Positions 36,733 to 46,423 of a stretch of 64,000 bases of DNA are shown here, one piece after another. Positions within the stretch are counted from its first letter, which is position 1. Each line of letters opens with the position of its first letter. Both the position numbers and the translations under genes were made by a program. Where the stretch lies: contig NZ_LR962863.1 of the NCBI RefSeq assembly GCF_900458895.1, forward strand, positions 372,001-436,000, read 5' to 3'. Source of the DNA: Staphylococcus schleiferi (lineage in GTDB: Bacteria; Bacillota; Bacilli; Staphylococcales; Staphylococcaceae). A model generated the notes under the pieces. It worked only from the letters and a program-made list of their open reading frames with translations. It searched no databases and was not told the origin of the DNA.

Positions 36733-37711
36733 AAGATTTGTTCGCTTAATCGTTAAAATGATCAGTGTACTGTGGATTTTATCAACGATTACTTTTATTT
36801 TAATGAAGTTGACACCAGGCGATCCAGTGGTTCATATGCTTCATGTTGGAGAAGCGAATGTGTCACAGTCGACTATCAATGCCACGCGCCAAGCGTATGG
36901 TTTAAATGATCAATGGTTTATACAATATGGACGATGGTTGGTAAACGTGATTCATTTTGATTTTGGTGTGAGTTATCAAACGCATGAACCCGTGCTCAAA
37001 GCGCTTATATTTCATGCGCAACCTACAATATTGATTGCCATATTGACGATAATGGTCGTCATGATGACGGCATTACCTCTTGGGATATGGGCTGGGCGTC
37101 ATCCAAATAGTAAAATGGATCGATTGATTCGTACCGCGACATCAATGACAGTGAGTCTTCCGTCGTTCTTTTTAGGTATTGTTCTCATTCATATCTTTGC
37201 AGTCCGTTTAAATATTTTACCTGCATCTGGGTATGCTTCGCCGCTTCACTTGGTGTTACCCGTAATGGCAATGAGTATTGGAATGAGCGCCTATTATATT
37301 CGTTTGATGAGATCTACAGTGATGAACTTGTATCAAAGTCGAGAAGTTGCCGCTTCACGTTTACGCGGTATGTCTGAACGGTACATATTCTTTACAGATA
37401 TATTGAAACCTGCACTGGTACCTGTTGTAACCATATTAGGCTTATCTATAGGAAGTTTAATAGGAGGGACAGTAGTGATAGAGCGCGTATTTAGCATTCC
37501 GGGGTTAGGGCAATTTTTAGTGGATAGTGTGCGTGCGAGAGACTATCCCGTCATTCAAGGTATAGTTTTAATGATGGGTGTGATTGTAGTCTTGGCGAAT
37601 ATGTTAAGCGACATGCTGATTTTGTTTTTAGATCCAAAGCAACGTTTACAATATCAAAAGACAGAGTCTCTACGATTAGAAACAGCTGAATATGAGGTGT
37701 CTTCACAATGA
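36722..37711 (+). CDS. nikB: Nickel ABC transporter permease NikB
   Basis: 329 residues, six membrane segments, BPD_transp_1 permease of the Dpp/Opp/Nik class. N-terminal FVRLIVKMISVLWILSTITFILMKLTPGDP is characteristic, as is the EAA loop region MSERYIFFTDILKPALVPVV and the C-terminal IERVFSIPGLGQFLVDSVRARDYPVIQG. It overlaps nikA upstream and nikC downstream, so all five genes are likely translated from one transcript. Confidence 0.85.
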   Translation: MRIKRFVRLIVKMISVLWILSTITFILMKLTPGDPVVHMLHVGEANVSQSTINATRQAYGLNDQWFIQYGRWLVNVIHFDFGVSYQTHEPVLKALIFHAQPTILIAILTIMVVMMTALPLGIWAGRHPNSKMDRLIRTATSMTVSLPSFFLGIVLIHIFAVRLNILPASGYASPLHLVLPVMAMSIGMSAYYIRLMRSTVMNLYQSREVAASRLRGMSERYIFFTDILKPALVPVVTILGLSIGSLIGGTVVIERVFSIPGLGQFLVDSVRARDYPVIQGIVLMMGVIVVLANMLSDMLILFLDPKQRLQYQKTESLRLETAEYEVSSQ

Positions 37712-38532
37712 TAAAGCAGCGACGTCAGTTACCTTTCATTGTGTGGATATGTATCGGTTATTTATGTTTACTCATTGTTGCTCAAGTGATTGTTTCGAAA
37801 CAGGCTGCCTTTGATGTGAAACTAGATGAAAGTCTTTTACCTATCAGTGCAGCACACTGGTTAGGCACAGATGATTATGGCCGGGATTTGTTAGCAAGTC
37901 TTGTGATAGGCGCTCGGTACACGTTGTTAATTAGCTTGTTAACACTGTTATTAACGATACTGGTGGGTGTGCCAATAGGGATGCTCGCAGGCTATTTCAA
38001 AGGAAAATTAGACCAAATAATCATGCGTATCATTGATATTGGTTTAAGTATTCCTGAATTTGTATTAGTGATTGCAATGGCCAGTCTGTTGAAACCAAGC
38101 ATTTGGAATATTGTATTCGCCATGATTTTGTTAAGATGGATGACTTATGCGCGCTTATCACGGACCATCGTTAAAAGTGTAAGCGGCAAGGATTATATTA
38201 GGATGGCAAAATTTTATAAAGTGCCTACGCCCATCATTATATGGCGACATTGTTTGCCACACGTGTTGCCTTCGATTTTAGTAGTGGCTACTGTTGATTT
38301 TGGTAAAATTATTCTATATATCTCGGCACTTTCATTTCTTGGATTAGGAGCGCAACCGCCTTTACCTGAATGGGGCGCCATGCTGAATGCAGGTCGTGAT
38401 TTTATGACTTCAGCTCCCCTTTTATTGTTTGCACCCGCGGTGATGATTACGGTTACGATTTTAATTTTCCAGCTGACAGGTGATGCCTTACGTGACTATT
38501 TTACAAGAAAGGAGCGTCACGTTAATGGATAA
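37708..38532 (+). CDS. nikC: Nickel ABC transporter permease NikC
   Basis: 274 residues with six membrane segments. HWLGTDDYGRDLLASLVIGARYTLLI is the conserved opening of NikC/DppC permeases; the EAA loop lies around FYKVPTPIIIWRHCLPHVLPSILV, and LGLGAQPPLPEWGAMLN is the family C-terminal block. Its start overlaps the nikB stop (ATGA) and its stop overlaps nikD by 8 bases. Confidence 0.87.
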   Translation: MIKQRRQLPFIVWICIGYLCLLIVAQVIVSKQAAFDVKLDESLLPISAAHWLGTDDYGRDLLASLVIGARYTLLISLLTLLLTILVGVPIGMLAGYFKGKLDQIIMRIIDIGLSIPEFVLVIAMASLLKPSIWNIVFAMILLRWMTYARLSRTIVKSVSGKDYIRMAKFYKVPTPIIIWRHCLPHVLPSILVVATVDFGKIILYISALSFLGLGAQPPLPEWGAMLNAGRDFMTSAPLLLFAPAVMITVTILIFQLTGDALRDYFTRKERHVNG

Positions 38533-39298
38533 ATTACTTGAAATTCGTGATTGGACGATTCATGATGCAGAAAAAACGATTGTTCAAAATGTCGACTTCA
38601 CGCTTTATACTTCACAAGTGAATCTATTAATTGGCGAGAGTGGTGCTGGCAAAAGCATGCTTATTAAAAGTTTGCTCGGTGTCTTGCCAGAGCGATGTCG
38701 TGTTTCTTATAATGCATTTTTATATCGAAACGTATCTGAACGCACACTCAAACCCTACTTAGGGCGACATATTGGCTATATTTCACAAGACTATACGCAT
38801 AGTTTTAATGATCACATGCCCATCAAGAAACAACTCATTGGCATTTATCGTCAACACTATCAAGTTTCACATGAAACGGCTGAAGCCCATGTTCAAGCAG
38901 CTTTAGGGTGGGTAGGACTCGAAGCAATAGATTTGTCAAAGCGCTACCGATTTATGTTATCGGGAGGACAACTGGAGCGTGTCTTAATTGCGAGTGTCAT
39001 GATGCTAAAGCCTTCACTTATTATAGCGGATGAACCGACAGCGGCATTAGATGTCGTTACAGGACATCAAATTATGACCTTACTTTGTGATTTAGCGCAA
39101 TCACATCAAGTCACTTTATTGATTGTGACGCACAACTTAGCCCATGTTTCACGTTTTAGTGATTATATTTACGTCTTGAAACAGGGGCAACTCATCGACA
39201 AAGGGACATGGTCGCATTTTAATTCGGCGACTGTACATCCTTATAGTGCGAAACTTTTAAGCTATCGTCATCCGTTACAGAAGGGACGAGTTGAATGA
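38525..39298 (+). CDS. nikD: Nickel ABC transporter ATPase NikD
   Basis: 257 residues from the ATG at 38525, after AAAGGAG; the longer frame precedes that site. Walker A is GESGAGKSM, the signature is LSGGQLERV and Walker B is LIIADEPTAALD with a downstream switch His in IVTHNLAH. Compared with Opp ATPases it lacks the C-terminal extension, as in NikD. It overlaps nikE by 4 bases. Confidence 0.85.
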   Translation: MDKLLEIRDWTIHDAEKTIVQNVDFTLYTSQVNLLIGESGAGKSMLIKSLLGVLPERCRVSYNAFLYRNVSERTLKPYLGRHIGYISQDYTHSFNDHMPIKKQLIGIYRQHYQVSHETAEAHVQAALGWVGLEAIDLSKRYRFMLSGGQLERVLIASVMMLKPSLIIADEPTAALDVVTGHQIMTLLCDLAQSHQVTLLIVTHNLAHVSRFSDYIYVLKQGQLIDKGTWSHFNSATVHPYSAKLLSYRHPLQKGRVE

Positions 39299-39984
39299 TT
39301 CAATTAGAGCATATCAACGTTAAATATCAAAAACAGCAAGCACTGAAAGATGTTTCATTAAAAATTGAAGCCCATGAAAAAGTAGGGATTCTAGGTGAAA
39401 GTGGTTCGGGGAAGTCAACTTTAGCCAGTGTTATGTTAGGAGAAGTCGTACCACAAAGCGGTCAAGTCATTTCAACTTTTCAACATGTCTTACCTATATA
39501 TCAACATGCCGTACATGCATTTAATCCGAAATTGTCGATTGAAGCTTCTATGAATGAAGCGTGTCATTACAATCAAAAGCAACGCGAGTTTTATTGTCAC
39601 TATCGTGATGAACTCATGCAGCAAATGCAGTTATCTGAAACATTATTAAAGCGCTATCCGGCTGAACTAAGCGGAGGGCAACTTCAACGATTTAATGTGA
39701 TACGGACGTTAATGCTTCAGCCTGAGTTATTAATTTGTGATGAAGTCACTGCCCATTTGGATGTCGTTGCTGAAGATAAAATGGCACAACAATTAAATGC
39801 ACATGCGAAGCGGACACAAAAAGCAATGGTGATTATTTCACATGACATCGCTTTTTTGCAAAAAATTGTTTCACGCATTATCGTATTAAAAGCGGGAGAA
39901 ATTGTAGACGCTTTTCCAATAGAAAATTTATTTCATGAAGAACGCGCACCTTATACAAAATCTTTATTAGCCCTATATCAGTAA
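39295..39984 (+). CDS. nikE: Nickel ABC transporter ATPase NikE
   Basis: 229 residues, unusually short for an Opp-type second ATPase but similar to staphylococcal NikE. Walker A GESGSGKST, signature LSGGQLQRF, Walker B LLICDEVTAHLD and the switch His in IISHDIAF are all intact. It pairs with NikD to energise NikBC. Last gene of the operon; a strong terminator follows. Confidence 0.85.
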   Translation: MIQLEHINVKYQKQQALKDVSLKIEAHEKVGILGESGSGKSTLASVMLGEVVPQSGQVISTFQHVLPIYQHAVHAFNPKLSIEASMNEACHYNQKQREFYCHYRDELMQQMQLSETLLKRYPAELSGGQLQRFNVIRTLMLQPELLICDEVTAHLDVVAEDKMAQQLNAHAKRTQKAMVIISHDIAFLQKIVSRIIVLKAGEIVDAFPIENLFHEERAPYTKSLLALYQ

Positions 39985-40033
39985 TCACTGCGTATATCCT
40001 TGTTATTTTAAATCGAAAAATTTCATATTATAA

Positions 40034-40075
40034 AAAGCCCTTGTTCACATCGTTTGTTTCGTGAACAAGGGCTTT
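40034..40075. terminator. Bidirectional terminator nikE / teichoic-acid transferase
   Basis: AAAGCCCTTGTTCAC (40034-40048) and GTGAACAAGGGCTTT (40061-40075) are perfect 15-bp complements with a 12-base loop, between convergent genes. Confidence 0.9.
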
Positions 40076-40078
40076 CGT

Positions 40079-42253
40079 TTACTGTTTGTGTGTCTGTTGA
40101 ATGGTTTCGTAAATCATATCACCAATATATTGAGCAGCACGTCCATTTTCGATCGCACAGAAGCGGTTATAAAAAGCATTGATTTGCTTATCATACGTTT
40201 GTGCAACATGATCAATATTTTTAAGACCTTCGATTAAATCGCCAGGTTCAGTATGGATAGGACCAGGCAAGTCTTTATGGTAATCAATATAAAAACCACG
40301 GAGATTTTTATCATACTTTTCAATGTCATAAGCAAAGAAAAATTGTGGGCGTTTCAAGATACCATAGTCAAACATTACGGATGAATAATCAGTAATTAAA
40401 CAATCACTAATTAAGTAAAGTCTTGAAATGTCGTTGTAGTTTGATACATCAATAGCAAAGTCTTCATAGCCATTTAAATCCAGTGCATTGGCGATTAAAT
40501 AATGCATACGCAATAAGATAACATAATCGTCGCCGAGTTCTCTTTGTAAACGCGGTAAATCAATTTTGAGTTCAAAAGTGTACTTACCTTTTTTAATATA
40601 CTCATCATCACGCCATGTTGGGGCATACATGATGATTTTTTTACCTTCTGGAATGTTTAATTCTTCTTTAATTTCTTTTTGTAGCGCTACATCGTCAGCG
40701 CGATTCACTAAAATATCATTACGTGGGTAGCCGATTTCTAATATTTTTTCAGGTGGCATCCAAAAAGCGGTACGGAATATTTCCGAAGAGTAGCGGTTAG
40801 GTGAAACTAAATAATCCCAACGTGATGCTTCCTTATGGAAATTCCGTTTATACAGTGCTGTCGTTGTACCAGGCATTCGGACCACTTTCATATCATTCGC
40901 AAGTCGTTTAAGTGGTGTTCCGTGCCAAGTTTGGATATAGACTTGGTTTGGTTTTTTATTTAAAAAGAGTGGCACCCGTGCATTAGATACCCAAAACTTA
41001 GCATCTGAATAAGCTTGATAGTATGCTTTTGAATTTTTCTTAACTTTTTGTGCATTTCCAGGGACTTGATTGACTTCTGGGTCACTGAATACCCACTTAT
41101 AATTAAGTTCTGGATAGTGATCACGCATATATTCATAAATATATTTAGGACTATCACTGTAGTTTTTTCCGCCAAATGATTCAAAAACAACTGTTTTCTC
41201 ATCTACATTTTCAACTTTATCAGTCAAAAAGTATTCAGAGCGTTCTTTGTTTTTTTGCCGTAATACAATACGCTTCATATGACGCGTAATAAAACGTAGT
41301 CGGTTAATTTTTGCAGCTGTTTGTGGCTTTTTAAACGCTAATGCTAACATTTCGAAAAAGAACAGTATCTTTTTCTCAGATAAAATAGCACCATTTAAAT
41401 GACGTGCCACTTGCGCCAATGTATCTTGATGCGCATTGTAGCGCTCAGATGTTTCTTGTAAATTAGGTGAGAACTCATTATGAAGTTTGTTGAGCATCCG
41501 TTGCTTAATAAAAGCACGTGTATCTTTGTTTTTGATACGACTTAGTGCATCGACAAAGCTTTTTGCGTAATCCTCAAAGAGAAAGTCAAAATCCTGCTCA
41601 GATAAAGTATTCGTTTCAAATGGGTCATAGACTTCGCCTTTGAAATAGAATGGGAAGTCTGTAATTCGGACGAAATGCTCGGCATATTGGATGTATTCAA
41701 GAATAAAAGACCAGTCTGCATAGACTTGTAGTGCATCATTAAATTGGATGTTATGTCCTTTAACAATAGCTGTTTTAAAAATAATATTACAAACCGTATT
41801 TTTTCTTAAGAAAGAATTAGGGTTTTGCTTTGTATCTAAGTATTTAATTTGAACACGATCTTGATTGACATATTGTGGCATATTTAATGTAAACTCATGG
41901 ACAGGTGCAATTAAACCATCATAACTTTTCAGATGTTTTAAATAAAAATTAACTGCATATGTAGCAAGTTTATCGTCGGCATCTACAAACATAAAATAAG
42001 GTGTTTCAACTGCATTGATTCCTATATTACGCGCATATGCATGCCCATGATTTTTTTCTAATTTAATATATTTTACTTCTTTATCATAGTCTTCTAAAGC
42101 ATTGTTTAATAATGATTCACTATTGTCTGTTGCACCATCATTAACGAGAATTAAATCAAAATTTTGATTGCGTTGACGTTTAAGATAACTGATGCAATCC
42201 GAGATATATTCTTCTGAGTTGTAAAAAGGCACTATTATCGATAGCGCGTTCAT
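40079..42253 (-). CDS. Fusion of GT2 glycosyltransferase and CDP-glycerol glycerophosphotransferase
   Basis: 724 residues from the ATG at 42253, which AAAGGATG precedes; the longer frame adds an atypical AT-rich leader. Residues 1-250 are a GT-A family 2 domain (ALSIIVPFYNSEEYI, LVNDGATDNS, FVDADDKLATYA). Residues about 350-720 are a TagF/TarF-type polymerase domain with QTWHGTPLKRL, GYPRNDIL, YAPTWRDDEY and TDYSSVMFDYG. It probably adds sugar and glycerol-phosphate units to a wall or lipoteichoic-type polymer at the membrane face. It stands alone, divergent from another cell-wall glycosyltransferase. Confidence 0.82.
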   Translation of the reverse strand: MNALSIIVPFYNSEEYISDCISYLKRQRNQNFDLILVNDGATDNSESLLNNALEDYDKEVKYIKLEKNHGHAYARNIGINAVETPYFMFVDADDKLATYAVNFYLKHLKSYDGLIAPVHEFTLNMPQYVNQDRVQIKYLDTKQNPNSFLRKNTVCNIIFKTAIVKGHNIQFNDALQVYADWSFILEYIQYAEHFVRITDFPFYFKGEVYDPFETNTLSEQDFDFLFEDYAKSFVDALSRIKNKDTRAFIKQRMLNKLHNEFSPNLQETSERYNAHQDTLAQVARHLNGAILSEKKILFFFEMLALAFKKPQTAAKINRLRFITRHMKRIVLRQKNKERSEYFLTDKVENVDEKTVVFESFGGKNYSDSPKYIYEYMRDHYPELNYKWVFSDPEVNQVPGNAQKVKKNSKAYYQAYSDAKFWVSNARVPLFLNKKPNQVYIQTWHGTPLKRLANDMKVVRMPGTTTALYKRNFHKEASRWDYLVSPNRYSSEIFRTAFWMPPEKILEIGYPRNDILVNRADDVALQKEIKEELNIPEGKKIIMYAPTWRDDEYIKKGKYTFELKIDLPRLQRELGDDYVILLRMHYLIANALDLNGYEDFAIDVSNYNDISRLYLISDCLITDYSSVMFDYGILKRPQFFFAYDIEKYDKNLRGFYIDYHKDLPGPIHTEPGDLIEGLKNIDHVAQTYDKQINAFYNRFCAIENGRAAQYIGDMIYETIQQTHKQ

Positions 42254-42492
42254 AAGAATCATCCTTTCAGAATTCAATTTAACATTTGGTATTATAACAT
42301 TAAAATGTAATATAAAATAGCAAAGACAATAATAGTTAGAAACAATTTTCAAAAAATATAGAACTTTAGATATTTAAAAGAAAATTTCGTGTTTTATGAT
42401 ATAATGACAAATTCATACATGTTTAATGAATTAAGAATAAGGGTTTACTGCATAATAACATCTTTTAAGTATTATATGAGGGGGATATATTT

Positions 42493-44367
42493 ATGGGGGA
42501 ATTAGTTTCAATTGTTATATCTGTATATAACAAGGCAGAATTTATTGAGAAATGTTTAGACTCTCTTGTTCGTTTGGATTTTAAAAAAGATGAAATGGAA
42601 GTTATTGTTGTAGATGATTGTTCTACTGATAATTCAGTGGAATTAATTAAAAAGTATGTTGAGCGTTACCACTTTATACATTTAATTGAGTTAGACACGA
42701 ATTCGGGAGGACCGTCAGAACCAAGAAATATAGGCATCAAAGCAGCAAACGGAAAATACATTGCTATTTTGGATGCGGATGATTGGTTAGATGACAAAGG
42801 TTTTCCTTCATTAGTAAAAAGTTTAGATGAAAATCATGATGATATTGGATTTGGACAAATATATAAGCACACAAACAACAAAGTTCAAAAAGTTGCTTTA
42901 TTTGCTTCATATAAAGAAGATCAACACTTAGTACCTTATAGTATAGAAAAGATTTTTCGTTCAGTGGGTCCTCCAGGTAAGGTTTTTAAGAAATCACTCG
43001 TTATAGACCATAATATTGAATTTAAACATAGAAAATATGGAGAAGATAAATTATTTTTCTCTGAATTAATCAGTAAGGCGCAAACCGCAACAATGACGCC
43101 TGTAGGGGTATACCATACAAATCGCTATCAAGAGAACGTATCATTAGTGAAACAAACATCTGTGTATGAGAAAGCTGTAATCAATTTGGAAATATTAAAA
43201 GAAGTCGTAAATTTAGATATCCCTAAAGCAGCTTTAAAAGCAATATGCGCGCGTTTCGTAGAATTGGATTTTATGCGCCGAATGTTTCATACAAAGACAT
43301 TCGTAAAATCATTATCTCGAAAAGATTATTATCAAATATTTGATGAAGCGGTATCGATAATTGAACAAAAAGGGTTCACTATTCCGCAATTGTTGACGAT
43401 GGATGTTTACCGTATGCTTTACGATGCATATAAAACGTACGATAAAGAGATTTTTGAGCAATTGTTAGAAACGCTCGTACACCAATCAAGTCAATCGTTA
43501 TTTATAGAAAATGGACAGGTCTACCAAGCGTTATATGTCAATCAGCATCACTTTAAAAATTTACCGATCGAATGTTATCCAGTCTATTTGGGAACTCGAA
43601 GAATCAATGGGGAAGATTATGAATGGATTCATTTGTTGCGTGGAGAAAAAGTTGAAATTAAAGACGTTTTAGCCGTAGAAATTAATAATGCAGCTCATGC
43701 AAAATCATTAAATTTTCAATTGGATAATGATGTAATAGCAATAAAGACAAAAGATTTAGCAAGTATGGCTAGCTACAATATTAACCTTAAGATTAAATTT
43801 AATGGATATGAAGAGACGCTTGTAAATGCTTCCTATCCAACACATCAACAAGACAGGGTCATGAAGCGTCAAAATTTTAAAGTAGAATTTCAGAATAAAA
43901 AAGGTGCTTCTAGCAGTTCAAATAGCTATTTTAAAGAGAATCCTAAGCGCGTTGTGACAATTAAAAAAATTAAGCGGTATGAAGATAAAGATTTTAAAAA
44001 GCCAATTAGTGATGTCGAACCCGGAACAGCATTTTATATTAGCAAGATTGTGGCTTCATCAAATGATACACCTCGACTTCAAACTGTAGAAGGGGAGGTG
44101 ATTACGGCTAATCAAAAATTTGTAGAACAACTCAATAAAATTGATGAGCAGTATTATACTGAGGTCCCTAAAACTGTTGAAATTATTAAAGCATGTTATT
44201 TATATGATTCAAGATCATTTAAAAAAGAGCCGATCGATAGTTTAAAGCCTGGCGATACTTTAACAATCGAACAAATCATTTATACTGCAAATCAAACACC
44301 GCGGTTAAAAACAACTACGGGTGCATATTTAACAGCGAACAAGCAATTTGTAAAAGCAATCTCTTAA
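42493..44367 (+). CDS. GT2 glycosyltransferase with C-terminal DUF5776-like repeats
   Basis: 624 residues. The N-terminal GT-A domain (about 1-240) has SIVISVYNKAEFIEKCL, VVDDCSTDNS, NSGGPSEPRNIGI and ILDADDWLDD; the NSGGP motif resembles TarS-type transferases that glycosylate wall teichoic acid. A middle region (about 240-480) is unassigned. Two tandem modules of about 60 residues end the protein, each with a core like TPRLQTVEGEVITANQKFV / TPRLKTTTGAYLTANKQFV, resembling DUF5776 wall-associated domains. It is AT-richer than its neighbours. Acceptor and sugar are unknown. Confidence 0.8.
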   Translation: MGELVSIVISVYNKAEFIEKCLDSLVRLDFKKDEMEVIVVDDCSTDNSVELIKKYVERYHFIHLIELDTNSGGPSEPRNIGIKAANGKYIAILDADDWLDDKGFPSLVKSLDENHDDIGFGQIYKHTNNKVQKVALFASYKEDQHLVPYSIEKIFRSVGPPGKVFKKSLVIDHNIEFKHRKYGEDKLFFSELISKAQTATMTPVGVYHTNRYQENVSLVKQTSVYEKAVINLEILKEVVNLDIPKAALKAICARFVELDFMRRMFHTKTFVKSLSRKDYYQIFDEAVSIIEQKGFTIPQLLTMDVYRMLYDAYKTYDKEIFEQLLETLVHQSSQSLFIENGQVYQALYVNQHHFKNLPIECYPVYLGTRRINGEDYEWIHLLRGEKVEIKDVLAVEINNAAHAKSLNFQLDNDVIAIKTKDLASMASYNINLKIKFNGYEETLVNASYPTHQQDRVMKRQNFKVEFQNKKGASSSSNSYFKENPKRVVTIKKIKRYEDKDFKKPISDVEPGTAFYISKIVASSNDTPRLQTVEGEVITANQKFVEQLNKIDEQYYTEVPKTVEIIKACYLYDSRSFKKEPIDSLKPGDTLTIEQIIYTANQTPRLKTTTGAYLTANKQFVKAIS

Positions 44368-44386
44368 ACACAAAAATAGTTGAATT

Positions 44387-44428
44387 AAAAGAACAGCACT
44401 AGCAATGTATAGTTGGTGCTGTTCTTTT
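44387..44428. terminator. Terminator between the GT2 gene and tctA
   Basis: AAAAGAACAGCAC (44387-44399) pairs perfectly with GTGCTGTTCTTTT (44416-44428); works in both directions between convergent genes. Confidence 0.88.
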
Positions 44429-44448
44429 AGGTATGGACATCTTTTTCG

Positions 44449-45948
44449 TTAAGTGTTGCTTCGCTTCGATTTAATGAATTTCATCATGAATGGATAACAT
44501 AGTGAAAGGAGCGTCATAAGTGTTAATACAATCGCAATCGGAGAGCCAAAGAAAATGTCGCTTAAATGATTTTGACTCGTGATTAAACTTTTGCGGAAAT
44601 TTTGTTCCATATCTGAACCGATGATAGCAGCTAAAATTAATGGAGAAATTGGAAAATCGAGCAATTTCAACAATAAACCGACGACGCCAAAAATCAAAAG
44701 GATGTAAAAATCAATGACGCTGTAACTTAACGTATAAGTGCCTAAAAAGGCGAGAACCAAGATGATAGGATACAAAGTTTTTGGAGGTGTCTTTAAAATT
44801 TTCAACAATAAACCGATAAGTGCGATATTCAAAATCACTAAAAAGATGTTACCGATAAACATACTATTAACTAATGTCCAAATCATTTCAGGCTGTTTTT
44901 CAAATAATAGAGGTCCAGGTTGCAAACCTAACATAACAACAGCCCCCAGGATGACAGCTGTCGTACCTGAACCAGGCACACCCATCGTTAGTAATGGAAT
45001 AAGTGAGCCAACAGAAGCAGCATTGTTTGAAGCTTCAGGCGCAGCGACACCTTCGATAGCGCCTTTACCGAATTTTTTACTGTTTTTAGAAATTTGTTTT
45101 TCAGTGGCGTAACTTAATAGGGATGCGACAGATCCACCTGCCCCGGGTAATACACCAATGAGAAATCCAATAGGGCTTTGACGTAACATCGTCCAACGCG
45201 TGCGCTTCCAATCTTCTTTAGTCAATTTCATTGAACCGAGGTCAGCTTTAGGCGGTTCTAACGTATCTAAGTGCATGTAATTATAGAAGACTTCTGCAAC
45301 TGCATAAACACCGATAATGATAACAAGAAAATCAACACCTTCACTTAAATGTGTGATATCAAATGTGAAGCGATACACACTTGTTTGTAAATCAACACCG
45401 ATTGTGCTCATCATTAAGCCGATAGACATTGCGATGAAGCCTTTTACCATTTTGCCAAGTGATAGCGTTACAATCATAGATAAGGTAAATAAAAAGAGCA
45501 CAAAATACTCTCTTGGACCAAAATTGAGTGCAAAGTTAGATAAAGGCTTTGCAAGTAGTATAAAACCAATGACAGAAGTCAAACCGCCAATTAAAGAAGC
45601 CACAGCTGAAATTGTTAAAGCTTTACCGGCTTGGTGATTTTGTGTCATAGGATAGCTATCGAATGTAGCAGCAATTGCTGATCCGTCGCCCGGTGTGTTG
45701 AGTAATATCGAACTTCTCGAACCACCGTACATCGCGCCATAATAGATTGAAATCATCAAAATAAGTGCACTCACAGGATTCATCCCAAACGTGACTGGAA
45801 TAAGAACGGCAACTGCAGTGGCTGGGCCAAGTCCGGGTAACATACCGACAACAGTACCTAAGAATCCACCAACAACAATCCATAATAAGTTCATAGGTTG
45901 GAAGGCGGTTGTTAATCCTTCCCAAAAACTATTTAAATCTATTCCCAT
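44449..45948 (-). CDS. tctA: Tripartite tricarboxylate transporter large permease TctA
   Basis: 499 residues, about twelve membrane segments. LPGLGPATAVAVLIPVTFGM near the N-terminus, YYGAMYGGSRSSILLNTPGDGSAIATFD-type block at about 65-95, and GVLPGAGGSVASLLSYATEKQ near 260 are TctA family hallmarks. With TctB it forms the membrane part of a secondary transporter that takes a carboxylate from TctC. Substrate cannot be told from sequence. It is the last gene of tctCBA. Confidence 0.92.
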   Translation of the reverse strand: MGIDLNSFWEGLTTAFQPMNLLWIVVGGFLGTVVGMLPGLGPATAVAVLIPVTFGMNPVSALILMISIYYGAMYGGSRSSILLNTPGDGSAIAATFDSYPMTQNHQAGKALTISAVASLIGGLTSVIGFILLAKPLSNFALNFGPREYFVLFLFTLSMIVTLSLGKMVKGFIAMSIGLMMSTIGVDLQTSVYRFTFDITHLSEGVDFLVIIIGVYAVAEVFYNYMHLDTLEPPKADLGSMKLTKEDWKRTRWTMLRQSPIGFLIGVLPGAGGSVASLLSYATEKQISKNSKKFGKGAIEGVAAPEASNNAASVGSLIPLLTMGVPGSGTTAVILGAVVMLGLQPGPLLFEKQPEMIWTLVNSMFIGNIFLVILNIALIGLLLKILKTPPKTLYPIILVLAFLGTYTLSYSVIDFYILLIFGVVGLLLKLLDFPISPLILAAIIGSDMEQNFRKSLITSQNHLSDIFFGSPIAIVLTLMTLLSLCYPFMMKFIKSKRSNT

Positions 45949-45961
45949 TGAAAACCCTCCT

Positions 45962-46405
45962 TTATGGTAAGCTGACGTCTAACAGGTGTGAGAAGGTATA
46001 CCATGCCACCCCAGAAAAGACAATTGCGACTACTAAATTTTTTAGCCAATGCTTAAATCCGTTGATTAGGAACATGACTGCAGCTAAAAAGAGTATGGTT
46101 GAAATTAAAAAGCCCACACGTTCAAAAATAAGTGTATAAATCAAAATAAATAAACAAGTTAAACCGATTCTTTTTATGACTAAGGGCGTCCAAAGTTGTT
46201 TGAATGCTTCAAAAGAAACTGCTTTGTCACTATACATTTGAAAGAAATAGATGATACTTGAACTAATGAGTAAAATTGAAATCAAAACTGGAAAATATTT
46301 TGGGCTTTGTGGATCTCCAATTCTAGAAATAGGGAGATGAAGCGAAAGTATCAAATAGATAATGCCTATCATAAGACAGACGAGAGGTGGAATGAATTTT
46401 GCCAT
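45962..46405 (-). CDS. tctB: Tripartite tricarboxylate transporter small subunit TctB
   Basis: 147 residues with four membrane segments, including ILSLHLPISRIGDPQSPKYFPVLISILLI, the common TctB opening. It lies between tctC and tctA with 13 and 18-base gaps. TctB proteins are poorly conserved, and the position in the operon supports the call. Confidence 0.85.
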   Translation of the reverse strand: MAKFIPPLVCLMIGIIYLILSLHLPISRIGDPQSPKYFPVLISILLISSSIIYFFQMYSDKAVSFEAFKQLWTPLVIKRIGLTCLFILIYTLIFERVGFLISTILFLAAVMFLINGFKHWLKNLVVAIVFSGVAWYTFSHLLDVSLP

Positions 46406-46423
46406 ATTTTAAACCCCCTTTGT

